NCBI GenBank assembly: GCA_038326205.1
Contig: JBBQJV010000094.1
Location: 1 to 12,395, forward strand
DNA: 12,395 bases
Direction of reading: 5' to 3'
From: UBA7672 sp038326205
GTDB lineage: Bacteria > Pseudomonadota > Alphaproteobacteria > Caulobacterales > Hyphomonadaceae
Position 1 is the stretch's first letter. Every line of letters begins with the position of its first letter. Below the pieces are notes generated by a model, which had not been told where the DNA came from, made no database searches, and worked only from the letters and a program-made list of their open reading frames with translations. Made by a program: the position numbers and the translations under genes. Positions 8,433 through 12,395 of this stretch are shown here, in pieces.

Positions 8433-8461
8433 CTGTCATACAAGTGTCGGTGGAGTGTCAC
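8433..8461 (+). promoter_or_regulatory. Candidate PhoB box (three 7-mers at 11-nt period)
   Basis: Three 7-mers stand one helical turn apart: CTGTCAT (8433-8439), GTGTCGG (8444-8450) and GTGTCAC (8455-8461), with 4-nt spacers ACAA and TGGA. The known PhoB box is two direct copies of a CTGTCAT-like 7-mer separated by 4 nt, and the first copy matches it exactly. A weak -10-like CAATAA follows at 8469-8474. The site lies 86 nt before the receptor start codon. Phosphate-starvation control is an inference; the second copy is degenerate. Confidence 0.45.
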
Positions 8462-8484
8462 GCAGCGCCAATAAGCCCCTGTCG

Positions 8485-8519
8485 TCGGACGGCTGATCCG
8501 TCCCGAGAGCAAAGCTCTC
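8485..8519 (+). promoter_or_regulatory. Two adjacent hairpins in the receptor 5' leader
   Basis: GGACGG (8487-8492) pairs with CCGTCC (8498-8503) across the loop ctgat. GAGAGC (8505-8510) pairs with GCTCTC (8514-8519) across AAA. The second stem ends 13 nt before the AAGGGG ribosome-binding site (8533-8538). The stems may shape leader stability or translation. There is no long T-run, so a standard attenuator is not supported, and I recognise no known riboswitch. Confidence 0.35.
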
Positions 8520-8546
8520 TTCGATGGGCGCTAAGGGGTTACAAAA

Positions 8547-11078
8547 ATGAAGCTTGGTGCGGGTCATACCATCCTGACGGGTGGAAAATTCCGGGCAATG
8601 CTGCTGATGAGCGGCGCCCTGCTGAGCGTCGGCTCCGCGTCGGCTTTCGCACAGAGCGCGCCGGACGCTGTCGAGGCGACTGCCGACGTGCAAGGCCCTT
8701 CAGCCGACGAAGCAGCGCCTGACGACGCCGGCCGCGATGTGGTGGTTGTCAGCGCACTGAAGCGCGACACCGATCTGCAGGACACGCCGATCGCGATTTC
8801 AGTCATCGACCCGCAGCTGATCAAAGACAACCACGTCCAGTCGCTGTTCAACCTTTCCGACGGCATCATCCCCAGCCTGCGCGTCGCAACTTTCGAAGCC
8901 CGCCAGTCGGCGCTGACGATCGGCATGCGCGGTATCGTGCCGTTCGACCAGAACCAAACCGCCCGCGACAGCGGCGTCGGCACCTACATTGACGGCGTCT
9001 ACATGGGCCGCTCGCAAGGCCTGAACGCCGCGCTGTTCGACGTTGAGCGCATCGAAGTGCTGCGCGGCCCGCAAGGCACGCTGTTCGGCCGCAACACTGA
9101 AGGCGGCGCTCTCTCGATCGTCACCAAAGCCCCCACGGGCGCGTTCGGTGGCCGCGCGGTCGCCGGCGTCGGCACCTACGGCGCCTACAACGCGGAAATC
9201 CACCAGGACTTCGAGGAGTTCGCTGGCCTGTCGCTGAAGTTCGATGGCGTCATCCAGCACCAGGACCCGACTACCAAGAACCCCTTCGCCGGCCAAGCTG
9301 GCTGGAACCAGTATCACCGCGCTGGCGGCCGAATCCAGGGCCTTTGGAAGCCGGTTGACGGCTTCAGCGCCGATCTCTCGATCGACTACGCTAGGGACGA
9401 GAACACCCCGTTCTACAGCCAGCTGCTGAGCTACAACGTCAACGGCAAGACCGTTCGCCCGATCGGCACGTTCACGGGTCCGGCCACGCCGGGTTCGGCA
9501 GCGGCTTCCGGCGCGCCGGCCGGTACGATCAACGCACTCTCGCCGCTGATCGAGGTTAGCAAGGACCGCCAGTCGGTCGGCTTAGGCACTGTGCAACAGC
9601 CCAGCGTCGACAAGACCGGCGGCGCCACCCTGACGATGAAATGGGACGTAACACCGGACCTCGAGCTGCGCTCGATCACAGCTGCTCGCGCGGTCGCCAC
9701 CAACCAGTGGGACAACTCTGGCATCGAAAGCCGCAACGTCTTCGCGCCGGGCGCACTGTTTGGCCGCTACTCGCTCTCGGACCTCTATCAGAACCAGTAC
9801 AGCCAGGAATTCCAGGCTGTCGGCAACGTCGGCGAGGATATCGACTACGTGGCCGGCCTCTACTACTTCACCGAGCACGCCAAGGAATCGGCTGCAACGC
9901 CGTTCACGAACGTCTGGAATGCTGACGGCACGGGCTACACGATCCGCTCGTCGAACGGCACTTTCGGCACGGGCGCGATAACCAGCACCAACCAGGGCTG
10001 GGAGTATGGTACGCGCCTCATCACGCGCCGCACCCGCGCAGACTCGGACAGTGTTGCCGCCTACGGTCAGGTGACCTGGTCGCCGATCGAACCGCTGCAC
10101 CTCACTGCCGGCGGTCGCTACACCAAGGACACGCGCGACGGTCTGATGGATCGCGCAAACAACAAGGACGTGTCATTCGCCCTGGACTATGACGACAGCC
10201 GCTTCGATCCGCTGCTGACCGCCGCTTACGACATTTCGCCAGACATGAACGTGTACGCCAAATATTCGACCGGGTTCCGCGCCGGCGGCGCCAACGCCCG
10301 CTCGGCCGCCTTCACGGAGTTCAAACCGGAAGAAGTGAAATCGTACGAAGCTGGGCTGAAATCGACCTTCTTTGATCGTCAGGTGATCCTGAACCTTGCA
10401 GCCTACCACATGGATCGGACGGACACGCAGATCGACTTCGACAGCGTCTCCGTTGTCGCGCCGAACGCTGGCGCTCACTTCGAAGAAACGTCCAACGCGC
10501 CTGGCAAATCGAAAATCGATGGTATCGAAGCTGACTTGACTTGGTACGTCTCGGATGAACTGTCGTTTGGCGCATCCTACGCTTACACCAAGGTCGACAT
10601 CCCGGATGCGCCGTTCCCGTTCGCCACGGGCCCGACCGACTTCATTCAGCAAGGCCAGCCCTTCCCTGTCAACGTCGTCTACACGCCGGAGAACGCGGCC
10701 TCCACCTTCGTGAACTACGAAGTCGCGGTCGGAAACATGACGTTCCGTGCGCACCTCGACGCAAGCTACGCCGATGCGCAGTACTCGTTCCAGACCGAAT
10801 TCGCCGACGTCTCGTCGGCCGGCGCCACGGCTGCGAGCAACCAGGTCGTCGAAGCGAAGGGTGATGCGAGCTTCATCGTCAACGGCAGCATCGCTCTGGC
10901 CGACATCAACATGAGCAGCAATGGCGGCCCGACCGCCACCATCTCGCTCTGGGCCCGCAACCTGCTCGACGAGACGTATGTCTACCGGATCTCCGCCGCC
11001 AACCGCGGCACGATCGGCGACTACGGCAACCTCAACCCGCCGCGCACAATCGGCATCGAAGCGACGGTGAAATACTAG
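8547..11078 (+). CDS. TonB-dependent outer-membrane receptor
   Basis: An 843-aa receptor that would import a ligand across the outer membrane using energy from TonB-ExbB-ExbD. A signal peptide covers residues about 1-35: basic start, hydrophobic AMLLMSGALLSVGSASAFA, probable cleavage before Gln36. An acidic, Ala/Pro-rich spacer follows. A TonB-box-like stretch RDVVVVSALKR lies at 63-73. The plug domain runs from about 75 to 200, with TPIAISVID (80-88) and IEVLRGPQGTLFGRNTEGGA (169-188). The rest is a beta-barrel, including YAKYSTGFRAGGANARS, LWARNLLDETYVYR near the end, and a final aromatic residue in the terminal strand (GIEATVKY). Length is normal for the large receptors of alphaproteobacteria. 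The start has AAGGGG 8 nt upstream. No ligand can be named. It has its own leader (palindrome, Pho-like box, hairpins), so it is probably transcribed apart from the operon upstream. Glycine is mostly GGC here, whereas the upstream genes use much GGG, consistent with stronger expression. Confidence 0.95.
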   Translation: MKLGAGHTILTGGKFRAMLLMSGALLSVGSASAFAQSAPDAVEATADVQGPSADEAAPDDAGRDVVVVSALKRDTDLQDTPIAISVIDPQLIKDNHVQSLFNLSDGIIPSLRVATFEARQSALTIGMRGIVPFDQNQTARDSGVGTYIDGVYMGRSQGLNAALFDVERIEVLRGPQGTLFGRNTEGGALSIVTKAPTGAFGGRAVAGVGTYGAYNAEIHQDFEEFAGLSLKFDGVIQHQDPTTKNPFAGQAGWNQYHRAGGRIQGLWKPVDGFSADLSIDYARDENTPFYSQLLSYNVNGKTVRPIGTFTGPATPGSAAASGAPAGTINALSPLIEVSKDRQSVGLGTVQQPSVDKTGGATLTMKWDVTPDLELRSITAARAVATNQWDNSGIESRNVFAPGALFGRYSLSDLYQNQYSQEFQAVGNVGEDIDYVAGLYYFTEHAKESAATPFTNVWNADGTGYTIRSSNGTFGTGAITSTNQGWEYGTRLITRRTRADSDSVAAYGQVTWSPIEPLHLTAGGRYTKDTRDGLMDRANNKDVSFALDYDDSRFDPLLTAAYDISPDMNVYAKYSTGFRAGGANARSAAFTEFKPEEVKSYEAGLKSTFFDRQVILNLAAYHMDRTDTQIDFDSVSVVAPNAGAHFEETSNAPGKSKIDGIEADLTWYVSDELSFGASYAYTKVDIPDAPFPFATGPTDFIQQGQPFPVNVVYTPENAASTFVNYEVAVGNMTFRAHLDASYADAQYSFQTEFADVSSAGATAASNQVVEAKGDASFIVNGSIALADINMSSNGGPTATISLWARNLLDETYVYRISAANRGTIGDYGNLNPPRTIGIEATVKY

Positions 11079-11115
11079 ACCGCGAGGCAGCGCTGTCCCC
11101 TCGGGACGGACGGAA

Positions 11116-11144
11116 CGGGCGGCTTGCCATCGGCAGGCCGCCCG
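11116..11144 (+). terminator. Hairpin terminator candidate after the receptor gene
   Basis: A 13-bp stem, CGGGCGGCTTGCC (11116-11128) with GGCAGGCCGCCCG (11132-11144), has a 3-nt loop atc and a single T-G wobble. It sits 38 nt after the receptor stop codon. No U-tract follows (gaatgcg), so termination may be imperfect or the hairpin may mainly protect the mRNA 3' end. Confidence 0.65.
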
Positions 11145-11272
11145 AATGCGTTGAGGGCGAGACGCAGCCACGCGCGCGACCGCACAGCCTGCCGGAGCCG
11201 GCGATTTTCAGGTAGTTTCGGCGCATTTGGCATACAGCGCGGCCAGCACTGAACCAGCCCGCCACCGGTCGC

Positions 11273-11300
11273 TTGCGCTTAACGCTTTGGATGCTATAGA
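11273..11300 (+). promoter_or_regulatory. Probable sigma-70-type promoter of tRNA-Ser
   Basis: A -35-like TTGCGC (11273-11278) and a -10-like TATAGA (11295-11300) are separated by 16 nt. The -10 ends 14 nt before the mature tRNA 5' end, giving a short leader as expected for a tRNA gene. The stretch 11145-11272 shows no other feature. Confidence 0.5.
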
Positions 11301-11314
11301 GCCCCGCTGACCGC

Positions 11315-11404
11315 GGAGAGGTGCCGGAGTGGTCGATCGGGACGGTCTCGAAAACCGTTGTACCTTCACGGGTACCGTGAGTTCGAATCTCACCCTCTCC
11401 GCCA
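11315..11404 (+). tRNA. tRNA-Ser (anticodon CGA)
   Basis: The 90-nt gene folds as a class II tRNA. The acceptor stem is GGAGAGG (11315-11321) with CCTCTCC (11394-11400). The anticodon stem ACGGT/ACCGT holds loop CTCGAAA with anticodon CGA at 11349-11351, reading UCG serine codons. The long variable arm GTACC/GGTAC is typical of serine tRNAs. The T arm is GTGAG-TTCGAAT-CTCAC (11377-11393). Discriminator G and an encoded CCA end the gene at 11404. The sequence beyond changes character, so the 3' end may also serve as an attachment site. Confidence 0.97.
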
Positions 11405-11466
11405 GACATCATCAAAACACCTTGTAAATACGGGATAAATAAGCCCTCGGCAAGTCGTTTCTATAT

Positions 11467-11485
11467 AACCCACATACCAACCCAC
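11467..11485 (-). repeat. Direct repeat AACCCAC x2, candidate integrase arm-type sites
   Basis: AACCCAC occurs at 11467-11473 and again at 11479-11485, a 12-nt period; on the minus strand this reads GTGGGTT-N5-GTGGGTT. It begins 62 nt beyond the tRNA 3' end. Short GTGGG-type direct repeats near a tRNA attachment site are typical of arm-binding sites for tyrosine integrases. The assignment is by position and form only. Confidence 0.4.
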
Positions 11486-11568
11486 AAGACGACTGAGATT
11501 GCTTGCGCTTGGGTGAGGCGAGCTGAGACGTGGGCAGAGGCATTGAACGCCGGTCGCGGTTGGTGTTT

Positions 11569-12078
11569 CTAGCGTGAACGCAGGGCAAGTAGCAGCCATC
11601 TGAGCTGGCTGCGATCGAACCGCCGCACGGGCCCATCCTCGAGAACGCTGGCGCCACGGAATCGGATGCCCGGCACCAGTCCCCTCTTCACTTTCCTGGC
11701 CACCGTCGCTCTGGAAACTCCGAAGCACTCCTTGATTGCAGCATAGGTGAACCAGATGCGGTTCGGAGGAAGCGCTGCGATGGAACGATCGACCAGTTCC
11801 TGATCGAGCTCCGGGTATTGAGGCAGATCAGCAAGCGAGACCACACGCATAGCCGGGAGCGCACGAGCGGCCGCAGGTCTCGTCGCTCCGTGCGTTGGCA
11901 TTGACGTTGACGAGGCTGAAGGGTTCGCCGTTGCCGAACTGACGAATTCCGGAACCTTTGCTTCAACGTGCTTCGCGTCACGATCCCGCAGAACATTCGC
12001 GCCCTGCGGCAACACGCCGAAGGCGAACAGATCTGGCTGCAAAGTGGAAACGGAAGTAGTTGTCGAGCGTCGTGACAT
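11569..12078 (-). CDS. Helix-turn-helix (excisionase/AlpA-like) DNA-binding protein
   Basis: A 169-aa protein with two parts. Residues 1-75 are Ser/Thr/Ala-rich and look disordered. Residues about 108-165 form a winged helix-turn-helix like those of excisionases and MerR/AlpA-type regulators: WFTYAAIKECFGVSRATVAR (109-128), then KVKRGLVPGIRF, an acidic turn (EDGPVRRFD) and a Leu-rich last helix (QLRWLLLALRSR). Such proteins bind DNA at attachment or operator sites and direct excision or gene control. The ATG at 12078 has GGGA 9 nt upstream on its strand. It lies 164 nt from tRNA-Ser, points toward it, and is divergent from the partial gene at the right edge. This position supports a role in an integrated element, but the exact family is not certain and the function is inferred. 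Confidence 0.68.
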   Translation of the reverse strand: MSRRSTTTSVSTLQPDLFAFGVLPQGANVLRDRDAKHVEAKVPEFVSSATANPSASSTSMPTHGATRPAAARALPAMRVVSLADLPQYPELDQELVDRSIAALPPNRIWFTYAAIKECFGVSRATVARKVKRGLVPGIRFRGASVLEDGPVRRFDRSQLRWLLLALRSR

Positions 12079-12153
12079 GTGAAGGCATCCCGCTCAAATA
12101 ATTCACAGCGATATCCACAGGGCGAATGGATTCACCGGAGCCAAGAAGGTGCG

Positions 12154-12163
12154 GTGGATCCAC
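12154..12163. promoter_or_regulatory. 10-bp palindrome in divergent intergenic region, possible operator
   Basis: GTGGATCCAC is a perfect palindrome lying between the minus-strand helix-turn-helix gene and the plus-strand gene at 12206. It could be an operator for the helix-turn-helix protein, but one short palindrome is weak evidence. Confidence 0.25.
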
Positions 12164-12205
12164 GGTGCGAATCTCAATCACACGGGGAAACTTTCAACTT
12201 GCGGC

Positions 12206-12395
12206 ATGTTCGACCGTTCATCCAATACCCAAGCCCAGCCCCATTCCGCGCTGCAGACTCCACGACATGCTCTGCTGGCGCAGCACGCCCACGACCTCGC
12301 GCCCGGCGAACCGTTCAAGTGGCGGGCGCCAGGGAACAAGATTGGCCTGACGTTCGCCGACAATGAGCGCCATCCTTCCCTGCGCCATGTCGATG
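12206..12395 (+). CDS. Unknown protein, 5' part only (runs off the window)
   Basis: An open frame starts MFDRSSNTQAQ at 12206 and continues without a stop to the window end, 63 codons. The later part has good protein character: HALLAQHAHDLAPGEPFKW, RAPGNKIGLTFADNERHP, SLRHVD. I do not recognise the family. The frame is open upstream of 12206 too, but its translation there does not look protein-like. The start is uncertain because no strong ribosome-binding site precedes the ATG; a GGGGA lies 17 nt away. It is divergent from the helix-turn-helix gene and probably belongs to the same integrated element. Confidence 0.5.
   Translation, partial: MFDRSSNTQAQPHSALQTPRHALLAQHAHDLAPGEPFKWRAPGNKIGLTFADNERHPSLRHVD

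Larger units (their letters stand above)
11405..12395. mobile_element. Probable tRNA-proximal end of an integrated element
   Basis: Directly after the tRNA-Ser CCA the sequence becomes richer in A/T (11405-11485) than anything else in the window. It then shows a tight direct repeat like integrase arm sites, a minus-strand helix-turn-helix gene of excisionase type, and a divergent unknown gene. tRNA 3' ends are common integration targets for tyrosine recombinases. No integrase, relaxase or phage structural gene is seen, and the other end is outside the window, so element type and size are unknown. Confidence 0.45.

Noticed and set aside
8324..8722. 132-codon plus-strand frame over the receptor leader
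   Set aside because: Overlaps the regulatory region and the receptor signal peptide; no ribosome-binding site and no protein-like pattern.
10173..11171. 332-codon open frame on the minus strand
   Set aside because: Antisense to the receptor barrel, whose family motifs are clear; its translation is a typical Arg/Asp/Val-rich shadow.
11390..11728. 112-codon minus-strand frame reaching into tRNA-Ser
   Set aside because: Overlaps the tRNA and the better-supported HTH gene; no protein-like motifs.
12111..12119. DnaA-box-like ATATCCACA
   Set aside because: Differs at one position from TTATCCACA and stands alone; no cluster or AT-rich unwinding region supports an origin.
12126..12350. 74-codon plus-strand frame starting MDSPEPRRCGG
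   Set aside because: Cys/Arg/Ser-rich shadow; the frame beginning at 12206 is more protein-like and stays open to the window end.

Overview
The window looks like chromosome from a high-GC Gram-negative bacterium, most likely an alphaproteobacterium (Caulobacterales/Hyphomonadaceae- or Sphingomonadales-like). The clues are strong G/C third-position bias, a large TonB-dependent receptor with an 'AFA-Q' type signal peptide, and a tRNA-Ser with an encoded CCA. I cannot assign genus or species from sequence alone.

Left part (132-1474): a decayed type II NADH dehydrogenase / NAD(P)-FAD oxidoreductase gene. It is recognisable from end to end but carries three separate single-base indels and probably one small in-frame deletion. 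The long genes beside it are intact, including through G7 and T7 runs, so real decay is more likely than sequencing error.

Centre (1585-8308): a tightly packed three-gene operon. Gene 1 is a 1140-aa fusion of a transglutaminase-like domain and a DUF2126 putative amidoligase. Gene 2 is a 799-aa fusion of a circularly permuted ATP-grasp and an alpha-E (DUF403) domain. Gene 3 is a 296-aa second transglutaminase-like protein. Spacings are 10 nt and 0 nt. Both transglutaminase domains keep a Cys-His-Asp triad. The gene set matches a class of predicted peptide-ligation or protein-modification neighbourhoods known from comparative genomics but with no established substrate. The Anbu-type NTN peptidase often found with these genes is not present here. 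This is the most interesting system in the window.

Right-centre (8309-11144): a 238-nt regulatory region, then an 843-aa TonB-dependent outer-membrane receptor and a hairpin terminator candidate. The leader holds a perfect 23-nt palindrome, three 7-mers at 11-nt periodicity that resemble a PhoB box, and two adjacent hairpins. Phosphate control of the receptor is a testable inference.

Right end (11273-12395): a promoter and tRNA-Ser(CGA) gene, followed at once by a more A/T-rich stretch with a 12-nt-period direct repeat resembling integrase arm sites. Next come a minus-strand gene for a helix-turn-helix, excisionase-like protein and a divergent plus-strand gene that runs off the window. This is best read as the tRNA-proximal end of an integrated element; no integrase is visible.
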